Shown: piece by piece, positions 56,168 through 64,000 of the stretch
How positions within the stretch are numbered: position 1 is the stretch's first letter
How the letters are laid out: the number at the start of each line of letters is the position of its first letter
Source: Bacteroidales bacterium
GTDB taxonomy: Bacteria; Bacteroidota; Bacteroidia; Bacteroidales; VadinHA17
Assembly: GCA_003141895.1 (NCBI GenBank)
Contig: PLNT01000038.1
Span: 201,484 to 265,483 of the forward strand
Reading direction: 5' to 3'
DNA length: 64,000 nucleotides
Notes under the pieces: model-generated
Databases searched by the model: none
Seen by the model: the letters and a program-made list of their open reading frames with translations, nothing else
What the model was told of the DNA's origin: nothing
Made by a program: the position numbers and the translations under genes

Positions 56168-57448
56168 TTAGTTTGAAAGTGCCTGATATACAAGAGCCTC
56201 AAATTTTTCCGGAATTTCTCCATGTCTTAACGGACTTTGCTGCATAAAGATCAGGCCAACAAGCTTTTCTTTGGGATCTGCCCAGTAATTGGTTGCAAAA
56301 TAACCACCCCAGGAAAATGATCCCTCGGACATTCCAAGTTTCTCCTGACCATTTGCAGTAGTTATTTCAAATCCCAAACCGAATTTGTTTCTGCCAAGGC
56401 TCAGATCTCCAATCTGGTTCGAAGTCATCAGTTCAACCGTATGCCTGGCAAGAAGAGTTTTGCCTTTATATTTCCCATTATTTAACAACATTTGCAGAAA
56501 GATGGCATAGTCTTTTATTGTCGAACTCAGTCCTGCACCACCTGAATAATATGTTCCTTGAACTGTAGGATATTTCACAAAGTCCGGCGCATTTATAAGA
56601 CGGTGGTTTTTATCCTCAGTACTGACATTTACCAACCGTTCAATTTTTGATGCAGGCAAATAAAAATATGTGTCATTCATTCCTAAAGGCTCGAAAATAT
56701 GTTTGTGAAAATAGTGATCGAGACTTTCGCCAGAAAGAACCTCGACCAGATAACCAAGGACATCCAGGTTTAATCCGTAAGTGAATCTTTCACCCGGCTG
56801 ATGTACCAGGGGTAATTTTCCGAGTTTTCTGATCTTATCTCCCAGTACTATTTTTTCGCTGACAAATCCTGTCGGAATACCTGATTTTGCATAAATAGCA
56901 TTCATATTAGCTGATCCAATTCCTGCATAATCAATTCCCGATGTGTGGGTCAGCAGGTCTCTGATTGTAATTTCGCGATTTGCTTTTACTGTAGTAAAAG
57001 TTGTATCCTTTTCATTGAACTTATTAAGAACAACAGGATTTGCAAATTCAGGAATATATTTTGAGATTGGGTCGTCTAACAGAAACTTACCTTCTTCAAA
57101 TAACATCATCACAGCAACACTTGTAATGGCTTTGGTTTGCGATGCAATACGGAAGATATCATCATTGTGCATTGCCGTTTTTTTCTCAATATCGCTCACA
57201 CCGAAGGACTTGTCATAAACAATTTTACCATCACGGGCGATAAATCCGACGGCGCCTGCTATCCATCCGCTATCAACGGCTTGCTGGATCATTTTGTCGA
57301 TCCTTAGCAACCTGTCTCCTGATACCCGTGCAGATATCTGAGTCGATTCCATGAGTTCTGTTGATTCTCCTGGTTGTGGTGATTGCGTGCATGAAAAAGA
57401 AATAATCAGAATCAGGGAAACAATCGAAGGGATAAGATTTTTTTTCAT
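56168..57448 (-). CDS. Lipoprotein serine hydrolase of the beta-lactamase family
   Basis: The frame opens at 57475; the ATG at 57448 (426 residues) gives a lipoprotein signal (LILIISFSC, Cys20). The SxxK nucleophile motif is S103-Q-T-K106 in FRIASQTKAITS, and a Tyr in FTYGLNLDVLGYL is at the YxN position, with Gly-Leu instead of the usual Ser/Ala-Asn. Motif LTHTSGIDY is typical of class C-like esterases and peptidases. Probably attached to a membrane facing the periplasm. It lies 30 bases after the DUF4350-like gene, so both are likely co-transcribed. Confidence 0.88.
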   Translation of the reverse strand: MKKNLIPSIVSLILIISFSCTQSPQPGESTELMESTQISARVSGDRLLRIDKMIQQAVDSGWIAGAVGFIARDGKIVYDKSFGVSDIEKKTAMHNDDIFRIASQTKAITSVAVMMLFEEGKFLLDDPISKYIPEFANPVVLNKFNEKDTTFTTVKANREITIRDLLTHTSGIDYAGIGSANMNAIYAKSGIPTGFVSEKIVLGDKIRKLGKLPLVHQPGERFTYGLNLDVLGYLVEVLSGESLDHYFHKHIFEPLGMNDTYFYLPASKIERLVNVSTEDKNHRLINAPDFVKYPTVQGTYYSGGAGLSSTIKDYAIFLQMLLNNGKYKGKTLLARHTVELMTSNQIGDLSLGRNKFGLGFEITTANGQEKLGMSEGSFSWGGYFATNYWADPKEKLVGLIFMQQSPLRHGEIPEKFEALVYQALSN

Positions 57449-57478
57449 AGTTAAATACTTTAATATTGTTATCACACT

Positions 57479-58273
57479 TTATTTCTTCTTTGTATAACTC
57501 AAAAGCATGTCGGTAAGGTTTTCAGCTGCTTTCCTGTTGTCAAAACTTGCAGGGAGACGATCGTGATCAATATATTCATTATAAATCCACGGATCGCCAA
57601 TTGCAAAAACATACCCTTTTCCAAATTTATTTTCTGCTATTATGACTTTGCCATTTTCCGTCAATATGGATTTCGCCCTACCCGACAGATTAATGTCTGA
57701 AATATCTTTTAAATAGATCTTTTTAACTCCTTTAAAAAGCGGATGATCAGGCAGATTTGTGCTGGCTCCCATCTCAAAATCATCTCCTGTCACCTGATGT
57801 AATGTTACATGATTAAATCTCATTCCAAACTGTGACATCAGCATATTAAGATGTGTAAACTCACAGTTTGGACCATCATTAGCCAGCACTGCCAGAATTC
57901 CTCCGTCCTCAACCCATTTTTTGATTGAAGCAACATCATCTGATAAAATATAATTTGGTTTAGGTGATTCTGTTGTTGTGTCGGGATCAACAATTATATA
58001 AATACTTAATTTTTTAAGAAACGCAGGATATGGTTTTGCGATTGTAAAAATCTTCGCCCCCCTGCTGGTAAAAATCGCTCCCCACCTTGAATATCCGCTG
58101 AACGCTGAATCAGTCCACAGATAATGAAACGGGCTTCCTGTTCTGGCATCTGTTTCATGGTTAAACCAGTTATCGAGCCCCACCACAGGCTGTGAAAATA
58201 AGCCGGTGAAAGTTAAAACAGATATAACTAATGAAATGAATACTATTCTTTTAAATACTTTCTCCCTTTCCAT
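57479..58273 (-). CDS. Exported DUF4350/GATase1-like protein
   Basis: 264 residues with a hydrophobic N-terminus (about 9-27) as signal peptide or anchor. The sequence VGLDNWFNHETDARTGSPFHYLWTD and the later YIIVDPDTTTE, SIKKWVEDGGILAVLANDG and FGKGYVFAIGDPWIYNEYID resemble the glutamine-amidotransferase-like domain found beside or fused to unsaturated rhamnogalacturonyl hydrolases in Bacteroidota. The catalytic Cys of true amidotransferases is not seen, so it probably binds rather than catalyses. It heads a two-gene unit with the hydrolase at 56168, divergent from the GH106-like gene. Confidence 0.75.
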   Translation of the reverse strand: MEREKVFKRIVFISLVISVLTFTGLFSQPVVGLDNWFNHETDARTGSPFHYLWTDSAFSGYSRWGAIFTSRGAKIFTIAKPYPAFLKKLSIYIIVDPDTTTESPKPNYILSDDVASIKKWVEDGGILAVLANDGPNCEFTHLNMLMSQFGMRFNHVTLHQVTGDDFEMGASTNLPDHPLFKGVKKIYLKDISDINLSGRAKSILTENGKVIIAENKFGKGYVFAIGDPWIYNEYIDHDRLPASFDNRKAAENLTDMLLSYTKKK

Positions 58274-58527
58274 AAAATACTATGCATTTGTATTTCAAAA
58301 TTATGAAACATTAACTATCAAACAATGATAATCGAAAACTTATTCCAATGGGTTTCTCGAATAATTATCTTTGTTTTTACATAAATTTTATCCATCTCGT
58401 TCCTTTTTAGTCCCCGTATAGGGGGTTGGTGGGGTTGCAGTAAAGAGAAGAGTGATGTAAAAATTAGATTGAAATTTGGATTCTTCTTTTAATTAAGTTA
58501 GTTTTCATATCAGAAACTTAAACCTAT

Positions 58528-61500
58528 ATGAAAACAATCCCCGTTATAAAACGATCATTTATTCTGGTTGTACTTGCAGGATTTATTATTCTCAGTTCCT
58601 GTAAAAAAAATGTAATAAATGAGGTCAAAGTCCCTGATTTTACGACTTTATCGTCTCAATTCAGCGAACCATCTGCAGAATATACAACCGCTCCATTCTT
58701 TGTCTGGAATGGGAAAATAACAATCGATGAGATTGATAAGGATCTCCTCAGTTTTAAAAATGCCGGATCGTCACAAGTCATTATACATCCTCGCCCAGGA
58801 CTGATAAACGAATATCTCTCAGAGAACTGGTTCAGCCTTTATAAGCATGCTGTTGAAAAAGGAAAAGAGCTGGGCATGAATATCTGGATCTACGACGAAA
58901 ATTCATATCCCAGCGGCTTTGCCGGCGGACACGTTCCGGATGAAATGCCAGAATCATATAATAAAGGTCAGGGCCTGAATATGACAAAAGCCGATATTCT
59001 TCCCGATTCCGTTGATAAATTTTATCTGTGTCTCAAAGAAGAAGGCGGAATCTATAAGGATATAACTTCCAAAATCAGTGACGAAAAAGGTAAACCCGGC
59101 AAATACTTCCTGTTTTCAAAAACTTACAATGAAAAATCCGACTGGTATGGAGGTTTTTCATACGTGGATCTGCTCTATCCCGGAGTTACCCAGAAATTTA
59201 TTGAAGTAACAATGAAGGGTTATGAGAAAAATATCGGGAGTGAATTCGGAAAAACTGTTCCCGGTACATTTACTGATGAACCTCAAATTGAATCACCCGG
59301 AGGTATACGCTGGACCCCCGATTTGTTTGATGTCTTTATGAAGCGATGGAAATATGATCTTAAAACTCAGTTGCCATGTTTGTATGAGGAAACCGGCGAT
59401 TGGAAAAAAGTACGGCATAACTACACCGAAACATTACTCCAATTATTTATTGACAGGTGGGCAAAACCATGGCATTCGTATTGTGAATCAAAAAATCTGA
59501 AATTCACCGGACATTATTGGGAACATGAATGGCCAAATATGCGTCCCGGCGGCGACAATATGGCAATGTACGCGTGGTCGCAGGTTCCGGCTATCGATAT
59601 GTTATTCAACCAGTGGGACGATTCCACAACAAAAGCCCAGTTTGGAAATGTAAGATCGGTTAAAGAGCTTGCCAGCGCAGCTAACCAGACAGGCAGAGAA
59701 AGAAAACTAAGTGAAACCTATGGAGGATCAGGCTGGGACCTGACATTTACCGATATGAAACGAAACGGTGATTGGGAATATGCTCTTGGCGTAAACCTTA
59801 TGAATCAGCATCTTACATATTTCACAATGGCTGGGGCCAGAAAATACGACTATCCTCCCACATTTGATTATCACGAACCATGGTGGAATAATTATAAGTA
59901 TCTGAATGATCATTATGCAAGGCTATCACTGGCACTATCGTCGGGAAAACAGGTTAATGATATTCTTATTCTTGAACCTACCACCACAACCTGGCTTTAT
60001 GACTCTTATACGGAAAAGAGTAAAAAACCTGACGAAATCGGACAGACTTTTCAAACCTTTATTACCACACTTGAGAAAAGTCAGGTAGAATATGACCTTG
60101 GCTCAGAAAATATTCTGAAAGATATAGGTAGTGTTTCAGCGGGCAGAATGCATGTAGGACAGTCCAGTTATTCAACTATTGTTATTCCACCGATGGTTGA
60201 AAATCTCGACTGGGAGACTTTCCAGCTACTGGAGAAATTTATTTATGGCGGTGGCAAGCTTATTATATTTAACGACCCAACACTACTCGATGGCTCAGAA
60301 AGTGAAGAAGTTAAGAAAATTTTTGCACTACATACTTCCGAGATTTTCAAACTGAAGGATTATTCTGAGGAAAATATTAATAAATACTTCAATAATAAGA
60401 ATCTGAAGTTTGAAGGAATGACAGGCGGAACAATCTACCATAACCGAAGGATGCTGTCCGATGGTCAGATTATTTTTCTGGCAAATTCGAGTCTGACTGA
60501 GAAAGCGGACGGAGCATTCACAACAAGAGGGAAGGATGTTCTTGAAATGAATACACTTACAGGGTCAATCACAGGATATCCTAACGAGGGAAGTGGTGAA
60601 AATGTGACATTATTTTATTCAATACCTCCGGCCGGGAGCCTTTTGCTGTTTATTCCATACAGTAAAATTTCGGGATATATAATTCCTGTGAAACCAGAGA
60701 ATGTAGTTAACGTTCTGCCTACATTGCCTATGAAGGTAGCCAGGAATGAGGAAAATGTTCTTATGATTGATTTTTGTGATCTTGAAGTTGGTACTGATAG
60801 TGTGAAAGATCTTAATACATATTATGCGGCTGATAAAGTTTATAAATATTACGGTTTTAAAAATGGTAACCCATGGAATACCTCAGTTCAATTTAAAAGG
60901 AATATTACAGACAGGGATACGTTCAGGGTCCCTTCAGGATTTTCTGCGACATATCATTTCCCGGTTAAAGGTAAATTCGACTTTTCTTCTTTTAAAGCAA
61001 TTGTTGAACGAACAAATCTCTGGACGGTAGAAGTTAATGGTACCGAAGTGAAACCTGAAAGTTCAGCATGGTGGCTCGACAGGTCATTCGGTGTATTAAA
61101 GATCGGATCACTTATCAGAACCGGCGATAATACTATAACAATAAAAACCTCACCAATGAAAATTCATGCCGAGATTGAACCTGTCTACATTCTAGGCAAT
61201 TTTTCAGTTAACTCTGCCGAAAAAGGCTGGGAAATAGATGAACCTGCTAAAAGTTATTCTTCAGGAAGCTGGAAGACACAAGGCTTGCCGTTCTATTCAT
61301 GGGGTGTTACATATAGTGAAGAATTTAACATCGCAAGTGCTGAAGGAAACTGGGAAGTCATACTGGGTAAATGGAACGGAACAATAGCAGAGGTTAAAGT
61401 AAATGGAACGCAGGCACCAATAATTGCATTTCCTCCATATCACAGTGATATTTCACGGTTGATTAAACCGGGCATAAATAAAATCGATGTAACTGTTATC

Positions 61501-61665
61501 GGGAGCCTCAGGAATCTTCTGGGTCCTCATCACAATAGTCCCAAGCCGGGATTTGTTTCACCATGGATTTGGAGAAATGTAAGGAGTTTTCCTCCTGGTA
61601 AGGATTACGAGTTACTTGATTATGGTTTATTCGGGGAATTTTCTCTTTTACATGGAATTCAGTAA
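58528..61665 (+). CDS. Lipoprotein glycoside hydrolase, GH106 (alpha-L-rhamnosidase)-like
   Basis: 1045 residues with a lipoprotein signal (LAGFIILSSC, Cys at about 26). The N-terminal barrel has FFVWNGKITIDEI, VIIHPRPGL and IYDENSYPSGFAGG, hallmarks of GH106-type and related families. FTDEPQIESPGG (about 250) and HYWEHEWPNMRPGG are likely active-site loops with acidic residues. A C-terminal beta-sandwich (about 880-1030, WNGTIAEVKVNG) fits a galactose-binding-like domain. Probably removes rhamnose or a similar sugar from pectic or bacterial glycans at the cell surface. The divergent DUF4350-like gene supports a rhamnogalacturonan context. Substrate unproven. Confidence 0.85.
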   Translation: MKTIPVIKRSFILVVLAGFIILSSCKKNVINEVKVPDFTTLSSQFSEPSAEYTTAPFFVWNGKITIDEIDKDLLSFKNAGSSQVIIHPRPGLINEYLSENWFSLYKHAVEKGKELGMNIWIYDENSYPSGFAGGHVPDEMPESYNKGQGLNMTKADILPDSVDKFYLCLKEEGGIYKDITSKISDEKGKPGKYFLFSKTYNEKSDWYGGFSYVDLLYPGVTQKFIEVTMKGYEKNIGSEFGKTVPGTFTDEPQIESPGGIRWTPDLFDVFMKRWKYDLKTQLPCLYEETGDWKKVRHNYTETLLQLFIDRWAKPWHSYCESKNLKFTGHYWEHEWPNMRPGGDNMAMYAWSQVPAIDMLFNQWDDSTTKAQFGNVRSVKELASAANQTGRERKLSETYGGSGWDLTFTDMKRNGDWEYALGVNLMNQHLTYFTMAGARKYDYPPTFDYHEPWWNNYKYLNDHYARLSLALSSGKQVNDILILEPTTTTWLYDSYTEKSKKPDEIGQTFQTFITTLEKSQVEYDLGSENILKDIGSVSAGRMHVGQSSYSTIVIPPMVENLDWETFQLLEKFIYGGGKLIIFNDPTLLDGSESEEVKKIFALHTSEIFKLKDYSEENINKYFNNKNLKFEGMTGGTIYHNRRMLSDGQIIFLANSSLTEKADGAFTTRGKDVLEMNTLTGSITGYPNEGSGENVTLFYSIPPAGSLLLFIPYSKISGYIIPVKPENVVNVLPTLPMKVARNEENVLMIDFCDLEVGTDSVKDLNTYYAADKVYKYYGFKNGNPWNTSVQFKRNITDRDTFRVPSGFSATYHFPVKGKFDFSSFKAIVERTNLWTVEVNGTEVKPESSAWWLDRSFGVLKIGSLIRTGDNTITIKTSPMKIHAEIEPVYILGNFSVNSAEKGWEIDEPAKSYSSGSWKTQGLPFYSWGVTYSEEFNIASAEGNWEVILGKWNGTIAEVKVNGTQAPIIAFPPYHSDISRLIKPGINKIDVTVIGSLRNLLGPHHNSPKPGFVSPWIWRNVRSFPPGKDYELLDYGLFGEFSLLHGIQ

Positions 61666-61667
61666 AC

Positions 61668-61771
61668 TGGGTTCTGGGTATTAGGTACTAGGTGCTTGGT
61701 TTTCAGGATGACCTGATCTTCGTTCCAACACCCTAGACTTAGAACCAGCACCCAGCAACCAGTACCCAGAT
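61668..61771. repeat. Imperfect inverted GGGT/ACCC-rich repeat
   Basis: CTGGGTTCTGGGTATTAGG at 61668-61686 and its degenerate complement ACCAGCACCCAGCAACCAG with GTACCCAG at 61743-61768 face each other across about 50 bases. Short GGGT-type units (GGTTCTGG, GGTACTAG, GGTGCTTGG) repeat within the arm. It follows the stop of the GH106-like gene, and it may be a transcription end or a remnant minisatellite. Confidence 0.6.
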
Positions 61772-61843
61772 CTCTAATTTTCTTCGAATGATCTTATATT
61801 TGCCTTACAATTAACTAAATATCAATATACTATTTTAGACCTA

Positions 61844-61873
61844 TTGCAGGAAAGAATTATTTTTCTACATTTG
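61844..61873 (+). promoter_or_regulatory. Promoter of the FadL-like gene (Bacteroidota type)
   Basis: TTG at 61844-61846 and TACATTTG at 61866-61873, 19 bases apart, match TTG-N17-23-TAnnTTTG. The ATG is 110 bases downstream, leaving an untranslated leader of about 100 bases. Confidence 0.65.
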
Positions 61874-61983
61874 AGATATTAAATCTGTAATCTTTAATAT
61901 GAAATAATTAAAAATTACGTTAAAATATAAATGAGGATGTTGTAGAGGAACACCCGTGGAACCTAAACCTTAAATTGTAACTT

Positions 61984-63597
61984 ATGAGAAAACTTTTATT
62001 CTTTATTGCTTCTTTGTTCATAACCGGCAGTCTGCTTGCGGGCGGACTGGTTACGAACAATAACCAGAGTGCCATGTTTACACGCTTACAGAACCGTAAT
62101 GCCTCAACTGACATTGATGCTGTTTATTTCAATCCGGCAGGTTTAACCAAACTTGGAAATGGATTTTTTGCATCAATTAATAATCAGACAATTACCCAGA
62201 CACAAAAAGTCGTCAGTAGTTTCCCATTTCTGAATGGCGCTCCAAAAGAGTACGTGGGTGATGTAAAAGCACCTTTATTCCCCGGAGTTTATCTGGTATA
62301 TAACACCGGAAAATTATCCTTTTCAGCAGGATTCAATCCAGTTGGCGGTGGCGGAGGTGCAGAATATAAAACCGGGTTATCTACATTTGAAATGCCAATT
62401 TCTGTTATTCCTGCCAGTTTATCTGCTCAAGGGATACCAACAACTCAGTACTCTGCTGACATATATTTTAAAGGATCTTCTGCTTACATGGGATATCAGG
62501 GAAATGTGGGCTATAAGATCAGTGACAAAATATCTGTCGCAGTAGGAATGCGGTTTGTATCGGCATCAAATAAATATAAAGGACACATAAATAATATTAG
62601 TATTAATCCTACCTATCCTGCTTTTGGAGCAGCATATAATGGAAGTATGGTTCTTGCCAGCAAATTCTTTACTGATGGTCAGACTTACCTGACTGGTGTT
62701 TCAACTCAAATGGGTGGTACTGCTACATCATTACAACAAATTGTTACAGGCGGCGGAGGTAGTGTTCCTCTGTCAAGTGGAACTGCAGTTGGATTAACTG
62801 CAGTTCAGGTGGCAACTATTCAAGGAACAATCGTTGCATTAGGTGGAAATCCAGCAGGAATGACAATTGCCCAGTCTCAGGCATTTTTCGCTGGAGCTTC
62901 AGCTGGTTATGCTGGTAAAGCTTCTGCAATGGGCGCTAATGCTGCTGCTACTCAGAACGTGAACGTTGATGCAACAATGTCAGGAACAGGAATAACTCCG
63001 ATAATCAGTGTAAACTATTCACCGACAGAACAACTAAATATATCGGCCAGGTATGAATTCAAAACCAAAATTGATCTTAAAACTAAAGTTGCTCCTAACA
63101 TGGGTGGTCCTCTCTTTATAAACGATAGTATTGGCGTAGGAGATCTGTCTGCTTCGCTTTCACTTGGAGCAACATTCAGACCAACCGAAAAGATTATGCT
63201 TACTGCAAGCTTCAATGAATATTTTGATAAAAATGTTAAATACGACGGCAGAACTGACGAGATCGATAAGAATTTCATTGAATATGGTCTTGGAGTGGAG
63301 TATGCGCTTACCGAAAAGCTTCGCATCAGCGCTGGCTGGTCACATACAACAACAGGGGTAAACAACAATTATCAGGGCGCCATGAGCTTCAGTACGAATA
63401 CCAACTCTTTCGGCGGCGGTTTCGGGTACCATATCACCCCGATGATTGATCTTAATTTAGCATTCCAGAGAGCATTCTATGCTGAAGGCTCAAAACCTTT
63501 TGATGCTGTTATACCTTTTCCAGCATATACAGAAACATATAATAAATCGACATGGATGATTGCTGCAGGACTTGATTTCTCTTTTGGGAAAAAATAA
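61984..63597 (+). CDS. OmpP1/FadL-family outer-membrane transport protein
   Basis: 537 residues with signal peptide (about 1-20, SLLAGG). The N-terminal hatch-like motif DIDAVYFNPAGLTKLGNG and the repeated amphipathic strands ending in an aromatic-rich C-terminus (WMIAAGLDFSFGKK) define a FadL/TodX-type barrel for hydrophobic compounds. Odd: a Gly/Ala/Thr-rich insertion at about 225-330 (residues such as TGGGGSVPLSSGT and GASAGYAGKASAMG) that is not normal for a barrel strand and may form a large loop. A terminator follows 26 bases after the stop, so it is monocistronic. Confidence 0.9.
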   Translation: MRKLLFFIASLFITGSLLAGGLVTNNNQSAMFTRLQNRNASTDIDAVYFNPAGLTKLGNGFFASINNQTITQTQKVVSSFPFLNGAPKEYVGDVKAPLFPGVYLVYNTGKLSFSAGFNPVGGGGGAEYKTGLSTFEMPISVIPASLSAQGIPTTQYSADIYFKGSSAYMGYQGNVGYKISDKISVAVGMRFVSASNKYKGHINNISINPTYPAFGAAYNGSMVLASKFFTDGQTYLTGVSTQMGGTATSLQQIVTGGGGSVPLSSGTAVGLTAVQVATIQGTIVALGGNPAGMTIAQSQAFFAGASAGYAGKASAMGANAAATQNVNVDATMSGTGITPIISVNYSPTEQLNISARYEFKTKIDLKTKVAPNMGGPLFINDSIGVGDLSASLSLGATFRPTEKIMLTASFNEYFDKNVKYDGRTDEIDKNFIEYGLGVEYALTEKLRISAGWSHTTTGVNNNYQGAMSFSTNTNSFGGGFGYHITPMIDLNLAFQRAFYAEGSKPFDAVIPFPAYTETYNKSTWMIAAGLDFSFGKK

Positions 63598-63622
63598 ATC
63601 CCTTTAATCTAATCACAATTAT

Positions 63623-63651
63623 GAGGCCGTGTCGTATGATGCGGCCTCTTT
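63623..63651 (+). terminator. Intrinsic terminator of the FadL-like gene
   Basis: GAGGCCG (63623-63629) and CGGCCTC (63642-63648) form the stem, followed by TTTCATTTT. Confidence 0.8.
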
Positions 63652-63728
63652 CATTTTAAAAAACATTTAAAAAACCTGGCTACTAAGGTTTAAAAAATGT
63701 AAATAAGGTAAATTACGTTAAAAAGATT

Positions 63729-63759
63729 AGGAGATCCCTCGCTAACGCTACTAATGACA
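63729..63759. repeat. Single arm of the nested inverted-repeat family
   Basis: GGAGATCCCTCGCTAACGCT followed by ACTAATGACA matches the outer arms of the element at 34006-34182. Only one arm is found here. Confidence 0.65.
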
Positions 63760-63812
63760 ACTTATTAGAAAATGCATACTATCAATTAGATGACCATTTT
63801 TCTATAAGTCTA

Positions 63813-63893
63813 TTACCCCCTTCCCAACCTTCCCCCAAGGGGGAAGGAGCAGAACCACCATTTCCCCCGTGGGGGAAATAAGAAAGGGGGTAA
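63813..63893. repeat. C5/G5 double-hairpin repeat, copy C (inverted orientation)
   Basis: TTACCCCC and GGGGGTAA are exact inverted ends. The internal hairpins are CCTTCCCCCAAGGGGGAAGG and TTTCCCCCGTGGGGGAAA. Its reverse complement aligns with copy A at 37611, including TTGCTCCTTCCCCC-like spacer sequence. Confidence 0.85.
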
Positions 63894-63948
63894 AAAGCCA
63901 TAGTATTATTGTCATAATAACCGATGTGCAAAAAAAATTGAATAAAAA

Positions 63949-64000
63949 CTCGGGATGACAGCCATTTATGGGAGTTATAGGTGGAAGAAGCGACGATTCG
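63949..64000. repeat. Partial copy of the nested inverted-repeat family (cut by window end)
   Basis: CTCGGGATGACA, a spacer of about 25 bases, then AGGTGGAAGAAGCGACGATTC correspond to the left outer arm end and left inner arm of the element at 34006-34182. The right half lies outside the window. Confidence 0.7.

Noticed and set aside
49010..57448. Two beta-lactamase-family proteins as antibiotic resistance genes
   Set aside because: The motifs fit the broad serine-hydrolase family (esterases, peptidases); nothing in the sequence shows beta-lactam hydrolysis.
58366..58373. TATCTTTG as promoter of the GH106-like gene
   Set aside because: No TTG lies 17-23 bases upstream and the gene starts 155 bases away; too weak to list.

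Overview
The window is chromosomal DNA of a member of the Bacteroidota, most likely a Bacteroidales-type organism. The pointers are an AT-rich sequence with AT-rich start regions and few Shine-Dalgarno motifs, several candidate promoters of the Bacteroidota type (TTG, 17-23 nt, TAnnTTTG), duplicated FtsX/MacB permeases of about 800 residues, secreted glycoside hydrolases, an OmpP1/FadL-like porin and Bacteroidota-style his and leu operons. No rRNA, tRNA, CRISPR array, transposase or phage gene was found. The species cannot be named from the sequence.

Region 1 (1-11.7 kb) is a signalling and export locus. A truncated FtsX/MacB permease runs leftward off the edge. Divergent from it are an NtrC-type sigma-54 response regulator, its histidine kinase and a small GRAM-like protein. 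Three more large FtsX/MacB permeases converge on them from the right. A sigma-54-like promoter and direct repeats lie in the divergent gap, so the regulator may activate the edge permease. No ATPase partner is present.

Region 2 (11.7-22 kb) holds secreted sugar-processing enzymes: a GH3 beta-glucosidase-like protein, a GH31 alpha-xylosidase/glucosidase-like protein, a sugar isomerase/epimerase-like TIM barrel and a GH2-like protein with an altered catalytic motif. A small membrane coiled-coil protein lies on the other strand.

Region 3 (22-48.8 kb) is a run of amino-acid biosynthesis operons, all on the plus strand: ilvD-ilvB-ilvN-ilvC-leuA-leuC-leuD-cimA/leuA2-leuB; hisG-D-C-B-H-A-F-IE; pheA-aminotransferase-tyrA-DAHP synthase/chorismate mutase-aroA; and a stand-alone TrpB2-type trpB. 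Each is preceded by a short leader ORF rich in the matching amino acid (Ile/Leu/Val, His, Phe/Tyr, Trp), followed by a terminator hairpin that can be replaced by an alternative pairing, and by a promoter of the Bacteroidota type. These are four ribosome-mediated attenuators in 25 kb, and they are the main result of this reading. None of the leader ORFs is long enough to be called by ordinary gene finding.

Region 4 (49-64 kb) returns to periplasmic and secreted proteins: two serine beta-lactamase-like hydrolases, a NIPSNAP protein, a DUF6807/PmoA-like protein, a Tat-exported Gfo/Idh/MocA oxidoreductase, a 5'(3')-deoxyribonucleotidase, a DUF5009-type membrane protein, a DUF4350/GATase-like protein, a large GH106-like lipoprotein and a FadL-like outer-membrane protein.

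Several intergenic spaces carry dispersed palindromic repeats: an 81-95 bp C5/G5 double-hairpin element (three copies), a nested 177 bp inverted repeat with partial copies at the right end, a 30 bp perfect palindrome (two copies) and smaller GC-rich hairpins. Some of them sit inside biosynthetic operons.
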